The notes beneath the pieces were generated by a model. That model made no database searches and was not told the DNA's origin. It worked only from the letters and a program-made list of their open reading frames with translations. Positions 9,222 through 18,128 of a stretch of DNA of 64,000 nucleotides are shown one piece after another. Source of the stretch: Phycisphaerales bacterium (GTDB lineage: Bacteria; Planctomycetota; Phycisphaerae; Phycisphaerales; UBA1924); the NCBI GenBank assembly GCA_029260375.1, contig JAJDDI010000052.1, positions 1 through 64,000 of the forward strand. The letters run 5' to 3'. Numbering within the stretch: the first letter of the stretch is position 1; every line of letters starts with the position of its first letter. The translations under genes and the position numbers were made by a program.

Positions 9222-11453
9222 ATGAGCAGCCTCCCAGCCCAGCCCGCGCCAATCCATGCCCAGGGCGCCCGACGCCCAGGCCCATCTGGCCCGGCGCCGA
9301 GCGCTCAGGTCCCCGCCGTGACGATCGATCCGATCAAGCTCGCGCGGAAATACATGTGGCTCGGGATCGCGGCGATCTTCGTCGGGGTGATCATCGGGCT
9401 CGGTTCGTTCTTCGTGCTCAAGAAGGTGGCGCCGAAGTACACCTCGGAGGTGATCTACGAGTGCCTCCCGCCGGAAGATGATCCATCCATCCGCGAGGGC
9501 ACGGGCGACGAGGACGAGATGGAGCGTTTCATGCTCTCTCAGGTCTCGCGGATCATTTCGGAGCCGGTTTTCGAGCGGATCGCGCTCGACCCGCGCCTGA
9601 ACTCCGAGGCGCCCAACTGGGCCAAGACGGTCACGAACAAGGGCGTCGTCGATAAGGTCGATGCCGTCGAGGAGCTGGCCGACACGATCCGGGCGCGGAT
9701 CATGCCCGGGACGAACTACATCCGGATGACCGCGGTCGTTTCGTCGGCGACCGAGGCCATGGCGCTGGCGTCGCTGGCCAAGGACGCGTATCTGTTCGAG
9801 CTGCGCAAGTCCAGCAACGACGAGTTCACAGAGCGCAAGGACTCGATCAAGCAGCAGATCGACGCCATCGAGCGGGACATCAACGACCTCAACGCGCGTC
9901 GCGGGCGGATCGTGACCGAGGAGGGTGTGGACGCGGTCGAACAGAACCAGACCGAGGCGTCACAGAATCTGAGCCTGGTCGTCGGGCAGCTCGTGCTGCT
10001 GACGCAGGCGATCGAGGCGACCAAGGTCCGCGTGGCGCACCTCGAGGAGATGCTCAAGAGCGAGGCCGGGATCACCTACACGGACACGCAGCGGATGATC
10101 GTCGAGCAGAACGCTCACGTTGCGACGCTGACCAACCAGCTGCAGGCGCTCAAGACGGCTCGGCGTTCGCTCCAGCAGCGGGGCGTGATGCCCGGGCACC
10201 GCAACTACAAGAACATCGAGGCGCAGATCGCCGCGACGGAGCAGGAACTGCAGAACACCCGCGAGGAGGAGCTGCTCAAGCTCTTTAGCGGGGAGCTCGA
10301 CAGCTCCCGCCAGACCCTCGCCCAGTACTCGGCGCAGGAGTCCGACCTGCTCCGCCAGCGGGAGGATCTGCGCCTGGAGATGACGGACCTGACGCGCATC
10401 CTCTCTGACATCGACGACCTCGACGCGCGGATCAGCCAGCTCATCACGAGCCGGACCGAGTTGGAGGTCAACCTCCGGAGCGTGACCGCGACGGGTATCG
10501 CCAAACGCGGCCCGCGCGTGACCGTTATCCAGTCCGAGCGTAGACCCAACCGCGTCTCGTTCCCGCAGCTCTTCGTGATGGTGCCCGCGGGTGTGCTGCT
10601 GGCGTTCTCGCTGGTGGCGGGGCTGGTGGTGGTCCGCGAGGTCCTCGACCAGCGTGTCAAGAGCCCGGCGGACGTTGCGATGATCCCCCGCGCCCGCGTG
10701 CTGGGGATGATCCCGGTGGCGAGCGAGGACCCGCTGAGCCCGGACTCGATCGAGACGGTGTTCCGCGACGAGCCCAAGTCGATCCTGGCCGAGAGCTTCC
10801 GCCAGATCCGCACGCCGCTGCTCAAGAAGATGCAGCGTGCCGGTCACCGGTCGCTGCTGGTGGTCTCGGGCATGCCCGGGTCCGGGGCGACGTCGGTCAC
10901 AACGAACCTGGCCTTCGCGTGCGCCGCGGCCGAGCAGCGCGTGCTGATCATCGACGCGAACTTCCGGCGTTCGAACGTGCACCGGATCTTCGGGCAGGGC
11001 GAGGCCCCGGGCCTGAGCGACGTGCTCGCCGGCGCCGCGGCGCTGAGCAAGGTCGCCCGCAAGACCGACACGCAGCGGGTGGACATCCTGCCCGCGGGCT
11101 CCAAGGAGCACCGGGTGTTCGAGCGTCTGGGATCCGAGAAGATGTCCGAGCTGCTGGCCGAGGCGAGCACGGACTACGACATGGTGCTGATCGATGTCTC
11201 CCCGGCGGTCGTGTCGGGCGACGCGGTCTCGCTGGCCAACCGCGTGGACGCGAGCATCCTGGTCGTCCGGGCCCTGTACGAGAAGCGTGGCATGGTTGCC
11301 CGCCTCCGCAATGACCTCGACGACGCCCGGGGCGAGATGCTGGGCGTGGTGGTCAACGCCGTCCGCTCCGCGGCGGGCGGGTACATGCGGAAGAACATCC
11401 GCACCTCACACGCCTACCAAACCGATGACTTCAAGGCGGGCGACAACAGCTAG
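9222..11453 (+). CDS. Wzz/BY-kinase-like chain length protein, degenerate Walker A
   Basis: Polysaccharide co-polymerase fused to a CpsD/Wzc-type P-loop domain, 743 residues. After a Pro-rich cytoplasmic leader come a first membrane segment (about 46-66), a periplasmic region rich in coiled coil (about 195-430), a second membrane segment (about 460-485) and the cytoplasmic ATPase domain (about 510-740). Walker A' (LIIDANFRRSNVH) and Walker B (MVLIDVSPAVV) are recognisable. However, the Walker A loop reads GMPGSGATS near residue 550, so Ala replaces the Lys that contacts phosphate. The C-terminus has only two tyrosines rather than the usual Tyr cluster. It may therefore be a pseudokinase that regulates chain length without autophosphorylation; this is inferred. 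Confidence 0.85.
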   Translation: MSSLPAQPAPIHAQGARRPGPSGPAPSAQVPAVTIDPIKLARKYMWLGIAAIFVGVIIGLGSFFVLKKVAPKYTSEVIYECLPPEDDPSIREGTGDEDEMERFMLSQVSRIISEPVFERIALDPRLNSEAPNWAKTVTNKGVVDKVDAVEELADTIRARIMPGTNYIRMTAVVSSATEAMALASLAKDAYLFELRKSSNDEFTERKDSIKQQIDAIERDINDLNARRGRIVTEEGVDAVEQNQTEASQNLSLVVGQLVLLTQAIEATKVRVAHLEEMLKSEAGITYTDTQRMIVEQNAHVATLTNQLQALKTARRSLQQRGVMPGHRNYKNIEAQIAATEQELQNTREEELLKLFSGELDSSRQTLAQYSAQESDLLRQREDLRLEMTDLTRILSDIDDLDARISQLITSRTELEVNLRSVTATGIAKRGPRVTVIQSERRPNRVSFPQLFVMVPAGVLLAFSLVAGLVVVREVLDQRVKSPADVAMIPRARVLGMIPVASEDPLSPDSIETVFRDEPKSILAESFRQIRTPLLKKMQRAGHRSLLVVSGMPGSGATSVTTNLAFACAAAEQRVLIIDANFRRSNVHRIFGQGEAPGLSDVLAGAAALSKVARKTDTQRVDILPAGSKEHRVFERLGSEKMSELLAEASTDYDMVLIDVSPAVVSGDAVSLANRVDASILVVRALYEKRGMVARLRNDLDDARGEMLGVVVNAVRSAAGGYMRKNIRTSHAYQTDDFKAGDNS

Positions 11454-11504
11454 TCAAGCCCGAGCCGCACGGGCGGCGTCCAGCACGAGAAGAGAGAGAC
11501 CGGC

Positions 11505-12536
11505 GTGCCAACACGCTCACGCAAGACCGCCGAGACACGCCCCGCCAATGCGGGGCGTGTCCTCGTGTCGGGGGGCGCCGGGTTCATCGGTTCGCATCTC
11601 GTCGAACGCCTCGTCGCCCGGGGCGACCGGGTCTGCGTGGTTGACGACCTCTCGACGGGCGTCGAGTCCAACCTCGCCCCCGTCCGGGATCGCATCGAGT
11701 TCGTCGGGCGGGATCTCTCGCTGGCGCTTGAGCACGAGCTGCGCGCCGAGCGGTTCGACCAGATCTACCACCTGGCCGCGGCGGTCGGGGTCGAGCTGGT
11801 CATGAACGAGCCCGTCCGGGCCATCGAGACCAACGTCGATCTGACGGCCCAGCTGCTCCGCTTCGCCAGCGCCTCGAACACCCCCACCCTCATCGCCTCG
11901 AGCTCCGAGGTCTACGGCAAGCCGGGCAAGGAGCTGTTCAGCGAGGAGGACGACGTCCTCTACGGCCCCACCAGCGTGACCCGCTGGAGCTACGCCTGCT
12001 CCAAGGCCATCGACGAGTATCTCGCCCTGGCGTACGCCCGGGAGGGGCGTGTGCCCGCGGTGGTGTGCCGGTTCTTCAACACCGTCGGCCCGCGCCAGCT
12101 CGGCGACTACGGCATGGTGGTCCCCCGCTTCGTGCGCGCCGCGCTCGCGGGCGAGCCACTCCGCGTCTACGGCGACGGCTCGCAGTCACGCTGCTTCTGC
12201 GATGTGCGCGACGTCACCGAGCTGCTCCCGAGACTCCTGGGCGAGCCCACCGCCGCGGGGCGGGTCTTCAACGTCGGTTCCGACTCGCCCATCACGATTA
12301 TGGAGCTTGCCGAGCTTGTGATCGACACGCTCAAGAGCGAGTCTACGATCATCACCGTGCCATACTCCGACGCGTACCCGGGCGGCTTTGAGGACCTGCG
12401 ACACCGCCGGCCCGATCTGACGCGCGTGCGCGAGGCGGTCGGGTTTGACGCATCGACCGTGCTCATTCAGACCATCCGCGATATCGCCGCCTCGCTCCGC
12501 CAGAGTGCCTCGCTGGGTTCGGAGGGTGGCGTATGA
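11505..12536 (+). CDS. NAD-dependent nucleotide-sugar epimerase/decarboxylase
   Basis: Extended short-chain dehydrogenase acting on nucleotide sugars, giving activated sugars to the polysaccharide pathway. The 343-residue product has the Rossmann motif GGAGFIGSHLVERL near residue 22 and the catalytic Tyr-Lys pair in WSYACSKA, with a Ser region upstream (IASSSEVYG). The FFNTVGPRQ segment is typical of UDP-glucuronate decarboxylases and UDP-glucose 4-epimerases; the exact substrate cannot be decided from sequence. The ATG at 11505 follows a purine-rich AAGAGAGAG stretch. Its stop overlaps the ATG of the next gene by four bases (ATGA). Confidence 0.85.
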   Translation: MPTRSRKTAETRPANAGRVLVSGGAGFIGSHLVERLVARGDRVCVVDDLSTGVESNLAPVRDRIEFVGRDLSLALEHELRAERFDQIYHLAAAVGVELVMNEPVRAIETNVDLTAQLLRFASASNTPTLIASSSEVYGKPGKELFSEEDDVLYGPTSVTRWSYACSKAIDEYLALAYAREGRVPAVVCRFFNTVGPRQLGDYGMVVPRFVRAALAGEPLRVYGDGSQSRCFCDVRDVTELLPRLLGEPTAAGRVFNVGSDSPITIMELAELVIDTLKSESTIITVPYSDAYPGGFEDLRHRRPDLTRVREAVGFDASTVLIQTIRDIAASLRQSASLGSEGGV

Positions 12537-13990
12537 CCGGCGCCGTTCCCATCCTCGACGCCACGAACCAGATCGTCCCTGACGGCATCGCCAACCGGAT
12601 CGAGTCGCTCGGGACCCAGATCCAGTCGCTCGCCGCACGCCAGCAGGAGCTCGCGGACCTGGCGGGCATCGCGGGCAAGCCCGAGTGGTCCCGCCTGGAG
12701 ATCTTCCAGGGCTACCTCGCCGTGGGTGTCGTCGCGTTCCTGATCACCCTGCTGACCACACCGCTGATCCGGCGCATGGCCATCGCCAACGGCGTCGTTG
12801 ACCACCCCGACGAACGGAAAATGCACCGCATGCCCATCGCCTACCTGGGTGGGCTGGCGGTCTTCCTGGGCCTGATGGGCGCGATCCTGTTCAGCTACAT
12901 CGCGACGGATCCCCGCTTCGGCGGGCTCATCACGTTCCACCAGACCGAGCACCTCGAGAGCGGCGGGTTCCCCCTGCCCGTCCCGCCGTGGATCCTGCTG
13001 GGCATCACGGTCATCATGCTCGTCGGGCTGCTCGACGACGTGATGGGCATCCCGCCCCGCGTGAAGGTGGGCGGGCAGCTCTTCGCGGCCGCGGCGCTGG
13101 CGTACGGCGATGTCGGCGTCAAGGTCGCCCAGGGCGTCCTGGCCCCCACGATCGGCAAGCTCGTGGGCAACCAGGACCTGACGTGGGTCTTCGATCTGGG
13201 CACCAACGTGCCGTTCATCGGCTCGCACCTCGAGGTGGACCTGATCTACTGGGCGGGCACGGCGGTCATCGCCGTCTTTGTCCTGGGCGCGTGCAACGCG
13301 TCCAACCTCATCGACGGGCTCGACGGGCTGCTCACGGGCACCACCGCGATCACCGCCGCGGGCCTGCTCGTGGTGGCGCTGGGTCTGGCGATGGTGGACT
13401 ACGGGCGCCTGGACACCACCCGGATCATCCTGTGCATGGCCCTGCTGGGCGCCTGCCTGGGATTCCTGCCCCACAACTTCAACCCGGCGACCATCTTCCT
13501 GGGCGACTGCGGCTCGCTGCTGCTCGGGTTCACGACCATCGTGATCATCCTGACGCTGGGCGACCTGGGGCAGACGTTCCTGGTGCTGGCGGGGCTGGTG
13601 ATCTTCGCGCTGCCGATCATCGACACGATCCTGGCGATCGTGCGCCGCAAAATGGCGGGCAAAAAAATGTCCGACCCGGACTCGGACCACCTGCACCACA
13701 TGCTCAAGCGGGCGCTGGGCGTCAAGGGCGCCGTGCTGACGCTGTACGGCTTCGCAACGCTCTTCGCCCTGCTGGGGATCCTGATCAGCGAGACCAAGGC
13801 CCGGTTCGTGTACGCCCTGGCCCTGATCACGATCTCGTACATCACGGTCTACGCGATCAAGATCGCCCGCAAGGCCCACATCGAGAAGCAGGCCCGGGGG
13901 CTGATGGCCTCCGGCGAGCCCGCAGGCTCGGACGGGGATGCGGCGCCCGCGAAGGCCTCGTCCAGCGAACCCGAGACCGCGAGCGTGTGA
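12533..13990 (+). CDS. Undecaprenyl-phosphate sugar-1-phosphate transferase (WecA/MraY family)
   Basis: Polytopic transferase that moves a sugar-1-phosphate from a UDP-sugar to undecaprenyl phosphate, the first lipid-linked step of many polysaccharides. The family signatures are in order: VDHPDERKMH with the nearby Gly-rich LGG, the GLLDDVMGI Asp pair, NLIDGLDGLLTG, FLGDCGSLLLG, and the HH pair in DHLHHMLKR. At 485 residues it is longer than WecA (about 370), through a 60-residue N-terminal extension and a charged C-terminal tail. The ATG at 12533 overlaps the epimerase stop. It is probably the initiating transferase for the polymer exported by this locus rather than MraY, because no mur genes are adjacent. 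Confidence 0.88.
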   Translation: MTGAVPILDATNQIVPDGIANRIESLGTQIQSLAARQQELADLAGIAGKPEWSRLEIFQGYLAVGVVAFLITLLTTPLIRRMAIANGVVDHPDERKMHRMPIAYLGGLAVFLGLMGAILFSYIATDPRFGGLITFHQTEHLESGGFPLPVPPWILLGITVIMLVGLLDDVMGIPPRVKVGGQLFAAAALAYGDVGVKVAQGVLAPTIGKLVGNQDLTWVFDLGTNVPFIGSHLEVDLIYWAGTAVIAVFVLGACNASNLIDGLDGLLTGTTAITAAGLLVVALGLAMVDYGRLDTTRIILCMALLGACLGFLPHNFNPATIFLGDCGSLLLGFTTIVIILTLGDLGQTFLVLAGLVIFALPIIDTILAIVRRKMAGKKMSDPDSDHLHHMLKRALGVKGAVLTLYGFATLFALLGILISETKARFVYALALITISYITVYAIKIARKAHIEKQARGLMASGEPAGSDGDAAPAKASSSEPETASV

Positions 13991-14018
13991 GCCCCGGATT
14001 TGCCCGTATACTCGGGGC

Positions 14019-14954
14019 ATGCCAGGGAGGGCGGACAGGCCGACGCGGGTCATCGCGCTGATGAACCAGAAGGGCGGGGTGGGCAAGACGACCACCAGCG
14101 TCAACCTGGCCGCCGCGATCGCCGCGACCGGACGCAAGACCCTCATCGTCGATCTGGACCCCCAGGCCCACGCGACGCTGCACCTGGGCGTGGAGTCCGG
14201 GGAACTGTCCGGGCAGGGGCGGGGCAGCGCCTACGACCTGCTGCTCGACCCGGCGTACGACCCAACGAACGCGCTCATCGAGGTCCGCGACAACCTCGCG
14301 CTGATCCCCAGCGAGACGGACATGGCCGCGGCCGAGTCCGAGCTGGGCTCACTGCCGCAGCGTCACGAACGCCTGCGCAGCGCCCTGGGGCGACTGGAGT
14401 CTTCGTCGCAGGGTGGGCACGAGTTCGTGCTGCTGGACTGCCCACCGTCGCTGGGGCTGCTGACGCTCAACGCGCTTGTCGCGGCCCGCGAGGTGATCAT
14501 CCCGATGCAGGCGCACTTCCTGGCGCTGCAGGGCGTGGGCAAGCTGCTCGAGACGGTGCAGATCGTCCGCAGGCAGCTCAACCCGAGCCTGAGCGTCGCG
14601 GGCATCGTGCTGTGCATGCACGACACCCAGACGACGCACACACGCGAGGTGGTGGACGATCTCGAGGGGTTCTTCACATCTTCGCGCGAGCAGGACGTGC
14701 CCTGGCGCTTCGCCCGGGTGTACCGACCCTCGATCCGGCGCAACATCAAGCTGGCCGAGTGCCCGAGCTTCGGGCAGACGATCTTCGACTACGCCCCGTG
14801 GGCGCCGGGCGCGCTCGACTACAAAAAGCTCGGCGAGGCCATCGTCCGCGAGTGGGACACGATGATCGACGCGCGTGATGATTCATCGCCGCTGTCCGAG
14901 GCGGAGATCACGGTGCTCAAGGGCTCGATCGGCGCGACCGAGCGGACCGCGTGA
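14019..14954 (+). CDS. ParA/MinD-family ATPase
   Basis: Soluble P-loop ATPase of the ParA family, 311 residues. It has the deviant Walker A KGGVGKTT near residue 15, LIVDLDPQAHAT as the switch I region, and FVLLDCPPSLG as Walker B. No parB gene is adjacent. The gene sits between the initiating transferase and a VanZ-like gene, so it may position the polysaccharide machinery rather than partition DNA; that is inferred from context alone. The ATG at 14019 lies 28 bases after the transferase stop. Upstream reading in the same frame is Pro/Arg-rich and unlike the family. The stop overlaps the GTG of the next gene. Confidence 0.85.
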   Translation: MPGRADRPTRVIALMNQKGGVGKTTTSVNLAAAIAATGRKTLIVDLDPQAHATLHLGVESGELSGQGRGSAYDLLLDPAYDPTNALIEVRDNLALIPSETDMAAAESELGSLPQRHERLRSALGRLESSSQGGHEFVLLDCPPSLGLLTLNALVAAREVIIPMQAHFLALQGVGKLLETVQIVRRQLNPSLSVAGIVLCMHDTQTTHTREVVDDLEGFFTSSREQDVPWRFARVYRPSIRRNIKLAECPSFGQTIFDYAPWAPGALDYKKLGEAIVREWDTMIDARDDSSPLSEAEITVLKGSIGATERTA

Positions 14955-15358
14955 GCGCGCCAGTCCCGCCAGCCTCATCCAGCCGGGAGCATTCGGGTCA
15001 ACGACCGGCGCGCGCCGTGTTCGTGCTGTACGCGCTCGCCCTGCTCGTCGCGACGCACTGGCCCAAGCTGAGCATCCAGGGCCCGATCGAGCGCCCGGAC
15101 CTGTTCATCCACGCGGGGGCGTTCGGGCTGTGGACGCTGCTGCTCGTCGCGAGCGGGTTCTTCGGGCGCGTCCTGGCGAGGCGAAACATCCTGATCTCGG
15201 GCGCGATCGGGGCGGTCTACGCGCCGCTGGACGAGGTCTCGCAGAGCATCCCGATCCTGGGTCGGGTCGCGGCGGTAGACGATGCGCTGGCCAACCTGCT
15301 GGGGGTCTCGCTGGCCGTTGGCGCGTGCCTGGGGATCTCCGCGGTGCGCCGCCCCTGA
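14951..15358 (+). CDS. VanZ-like membrane protein
   Basis: A 135-residue membrane protein with about four membrane segments and the VanZ-like signature near the C-terminus: LDEVSQSIPILGR followed by a D and the NLLG element. VanZ-like proteins are common beside cell-envelope and polysaccharide genes; their biochemical role is mostly unknown. The start is the GTG at 14951, overlapping the ParA stop as GTGA. The short spacing to the following murJ gene (22 bases) suggests co-transcription. Confidence 0.72.
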   Translation: MSAPVPPASSSREHSGQRPARAVFVLYALALLVATHWPKLSIQGPIERPDLFIHAGAFGLWTLLLVASGFFGRVLARRNILISGAIGAVYAPLDEVSQSIPILGRVAAVDDALANLLGVSLAVGACLGISAVRRP

Positions 15359-15380
15359 CGCGGGGCGCGCCGGCGAGCCG

Positions 15381-17045
15381 ATGGAAGACAGCGTGAGCGA
15401 GCAGACCCCCAGCACCGGTGCGGACGAGCGCAACGCGGCCATTGGCCGGGCCGTGCGCACGGTCTCGGGCCTGACGCTGGGCAGCCGGGTGCTGGGGCTG
15501 GTTCGGGATCTGGCGACGGTGCGGATCTTCGGCGACACCGCCGTGGGATCGGCGTTCGCCGCGGCCCTGGCGATCCCCAACATGTTCAGGCGCCTCTTCG
15601 GCGAGGGGGCGCTCTCGGCCGCGTTCCTGCCCGAGTACACCCGCCTCGACGAGACCGACCGAGACCAGGCCGGCGCGTTCGCCCGCAGCACCGTCGCCCT
15701 GCTCGCCCTGGGAACCGGCATGCTCACGATCGCGATCGAGCTGGTCCTGCTCGCGGTGCTGCTGCTGGCCCCGGGCGACGCCGACCGCGCGCTGTCGCTG
15801 CGGATGATCATGGTCACGCTCCCGTTCATGCCGTTGATCTGCGTCGCGGCGATCCTGGGCGGGATGCTCCAGGCGCACGGGCGGTTCGCGCCGTGGGCGA
15901 TGGCGCCGATGATCCTGAACCTGTGCATCATCGGCGCGTGCGTGCCGTACTGGCTGATCGACGGCGCCTCGGCGCGCACGTGGGGCTACGTCATCGGCGC
16001 GTCCGCGGTGCTCGCGGGCGTGCTGCAGGTGCTCTGGTCCTGGTCGTGCCTGCGCGGGCGCGTGGACTGGAGCGCGGGCAGCGCCCAGACGCGGGCGCGG
16101 GTTCGGACCATGCTCGTGCGCATGATCCCGGCGCTGGTCGGGCTGGGCACGCTGCAGCTCAACTCGTTTATCGACACGCTCATCGCGATGTGGCCCCTCT
16201 GGGTCGGGCCCGAGATCGGGGGGGCGACCTACCCGCTCGACGAGGCCTCCAACAGCGTGCTGTACTACGCGCAGCGCCTCTACCAGTTCCCGCTGGGGGT
16301 GTTCGGGATCGCGGTCGCGACGGCGGTGTTCCCGGAGCTGAGCCGGGCGGCGAACGATCCGGCGCGGTTCGCCTCGGCGCTGCGCCGCGGGATCCGCCTC
16401 TCGCTGTTCATCGCGCTGCCCGCGTCGGTTGGGCTGGCGCTGGTGCGCACGGATCTGGTGAAGACCCTGTACTCGGGCGTGGGCGACGGGTTCAGCGACG
16501 ACGGCGTGCGCCGTGCCGCGTGGGTGGTGCTGGGCTACAGCGTGGGCGTCTGGGCGTACTCGCTCAACCAGCTCTGGACGCGGTCGTTCTACGCCAAGAA
16601 CGACACGAGCACACCGATGCGGATCGCCATCGTCGCGGTCGGGCTGAACCTGACGCTCAACGCCGCGCTCATCTGGCCGCTGGGCGAGGCGGGGCTGGCG
16701 TGGGCGACGTCGGTCTCCGCGATCGTCCAGTGCGCGTTGCTGGCCCGCGCCGCCCGGAAACGCCTCGGGGTCGCGTCGTGCTTCGACCGCGAGTCCCTGC
16801 GAAGCGTTGTGCGCTGCGCCGGGCTGAGCGTGGTGATGGGCGCCGGCGTCGGGCTCCTGCTGACGCTGTGGCCCGAGCGGGCGAGCTGGGCGGGCGGGGC
16901 ATGGGCCCTGATCGCGGCGACCTCGCTCGGGGGCGGGATCTATCTCGTCCTCGCCTGGGCGACGCGCTCGGAGGAGCTCTCCTGGATCATCCGCCTCAAG
17001 CGGGGGGCGAGACAGGACCCGGCAGACCCCGCCGACCCGAGGTAG
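15381..17045 (+). CDS. murJ: Lipid II flippase MurJ
   Basis: MOP-superfamily flippase that moves lipid-linked peptidoglycan precursors, or related lipid-linked oligosaccharides, across the inner membrane. The 554-residue product has about 14 membrane segments. The MurJ N-terminal hallmarks are present: the SRVLGLVRD segment and then MFRRLFGEGALSAAFLPEY. Later there are YALNQLWTRSFYA-type and LNAALIWPLGEAGLAWAT segments. The ATG at 15381 is preceded by GAGCCG; a GTG at 15393 is an alternative. It follows the VanZ-like gene, and its stop is 34 bases before an entericidin-like peptide gene. Confidence 0.9.
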   Translation: MEDSVSEQTPSTGADERNAAIGRAVRTVSGLTLGSRVLGLVRDLATVRIFGDTAVGSAFAAALAIPNMFRRLFGEGALSAAFLPEYTRLDETDRDQAGAFARSTVALLALGTGMLTIAIELVLLAVLLLAPGDADRALSLRMIMVTLPFMPLICVAAILGGMLQAHGRFAPWAMAPMILNLCIIGACVPYWLIDGASARTWGYVIGASAVLAGVLQVLWSWSCLRGRVDWSAGSAQTRARVRTMLVRMIPALVGLGTLQLNSFIDTLIAMWPLWVGPEIGGATYPLDEASNSVLYYAQRLYQFPLGVFGIAVATAVFPELSRAANDPARFASALRRGIRLSLFIALPASVGLALVRTDLVKTLYSGVGDGFSDDGVRRAAWVVLGYSVGVWAYSLNQLWTRSFYAKNDTSTPMRIAIVAVGLNLTLNAALIWPLGEAGLAWATSVSAIVQCALLARAARKRLGVASCFDRESLRSVVRCAGLSVVMGAGVGLLLTLWPERASWAGGAWALIAATSLGGGIYLVLAWATRSEELSWIIRLKRGARQDPADPADPR

Positions 17046-17079
17046 AATCCGGGTGTCCGCAACTCAAGGAGACTCTGCG

Positions 17080-17256
17080 ATGAAGAATGAGAATGTTCGG
17101 CGCTTCGGCGCGATCGTGCTGGCCTGTGGCGCCGCGTGCATCGGGCTGACCGTGCTCAGCGCGTGCAACACCGTCGAGGGCGCCGCCGAGGACGTGAAGG
17201 GCGCCGGCAAGGCGACCGTTGATACGACCGAGAAGGTCTTCTCCAGCGAGGATTGA
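17080..17256 (+). CDS. Entericidin-like small lipoprotein
   Basis: A 58-residue peptide with a positively charged start, one hydrophobic stretch and a lipobox ending LSAC (Cys at about residue 28). The short amphipathic tail (NTVEGAAEDVKGAGKA) is the hallmark of the entericidin EcnA/EcnB family. Entericidins are small outer-membrane lipoproteins of uncertain function, linked to stress-induced lysis in enterobacteria. The ATG at 17080 has AAGGAGA about nine bases upstream; an earlier in-frame start at 17053 would bury the ribosome site. Free-standing. Confidence 0.82.
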   Translation: MKNENVRRFGAIVLACGAACIGLTVLSACNTVEGAAEDVKGAGKATVDTTEKVFSSED

Positions 17257-17282
17257 TCGCTGCCCCACAGGAGCTTTGGGGC

Positions 17283-18128
17283 GTGATCGATCTCAAGAAC
17301 AAGCCGATCGCCATCACCGGCGCCAGCAGCGGCATCGGGGCGGCATCGGCTTTTCTGTGCGCCAAGGCCGGAATGCCCGTGGCCATCATGGCCCGGCGGG
17401 CCGACAAGCTCGAACAGATCGCCGATCGGATCCGGGCCGATGGCGGGCGGGCGATCGTCGTCCCGGGGAGTGTCGAGGACCCGGAGGCCGGGCGGCGACT
17501 GATCGATGAAACGGTCAACACGTTCGGCTCGATCTACAGCGTCTTCGCCAACGCGGGCTACGGCGTCGAGATCCCCGCCAGCGAGATGAGCGACGAAGAT
17601 CTCCGCAAGATCTTCGAGGTCAACTTCCACGGCTCGCTCAACGTCACCAGGCCCGCGCTCGAGCACATGCGGCGCGCGGGGCAGGGGCACGTGCTGTTCT
17701 GCTCGAGCTGCCTCTCCAAGATCTCGATCTCGTACTACGGGGCCTACTCGGCGACCAAGGCGTGCCAGGACCACTTCGCCCGGTCCATGCGCCTGGAGCT
17801 GCGCGACAAGGGCATCGCGGTGTCGAGCGTGCACCCGATCGGCACGAGGACGGAGTTCTTCGACGCGGCCGCGGCGCTGGGCGGGGACCTGAAAATCGCC
17901 GACCAGAAGAGCACGCTGTTCATGCAGTCGCCCGAGAGAGTCGCGAAAGCGGTCGTCAAACGCCTGCGCAAGGGACGCGGGGGAGAGGTGTGGACGAGCC
18001 TGCCCGTGCGGACGGCGCTGGGGCTCTCGGTCATGTTCCCCGGGATCACAGACCGAACGCTCGCGCTGCTGCTCAAAGAGCGAGAGCGGATGACGGCACG
18101 TCAGCGCGCGAGCAAGACGACGCAGTGA
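17283..18128 (+). CDS. Short-chain dehydrogenase/reductase
   Basis: Classical SDR oxidoreductase, 281 residues, NAD(P)-dependent. It has the cofactor motif TGASSGIG near residue 12 and the structural NAG motif (FANAGYG). The catalytic Tyr-x3-Lys is visible as YSATKA, with Ser residues of SSCLS about 13 residues before it. The substrate is unknown. I chose the GTG at 17283, which has AGGAG at 17268-17272; a TTG at 17253 is less likely because it overlaps the entericidin stop. The 3' end overlaps the 3' end of ispF on the other strand by 28 bases, so the pair is convergent. Confidence 0.85.
   Translation: MIDLKNKPIAITGASSGIGAASAFLCAKAGMPVAIMARRADKLEQIADRIRADGGRAIVVPGSVEDPEAGRRLIDETVNTFGSIYSVFANAGYGVEIPASEMSDEDLRKIFEVNFHGSLNVTRPALEHMRRAGQGHVLFCSSCLSKISISYYGAYSATKACQDHFARSMRLELRDKGIAVSSVHPIGTRTEFFDAAAALGGDLKIADQKSTLFMQSPERVAKAVVKRLRKGRGGEVWTSLPVRTALGLSVMFPGITDRTLALLLKERERMTARQRASKTTQ

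Noticed and set aside
12467-14146. A 559-codon minus-strand open frame opposite the WecA-like gene
   Set aside because: Low-complexity Arg/Gln/Asp sequence with no family match, covered by the conserved transferase on the plus strand.
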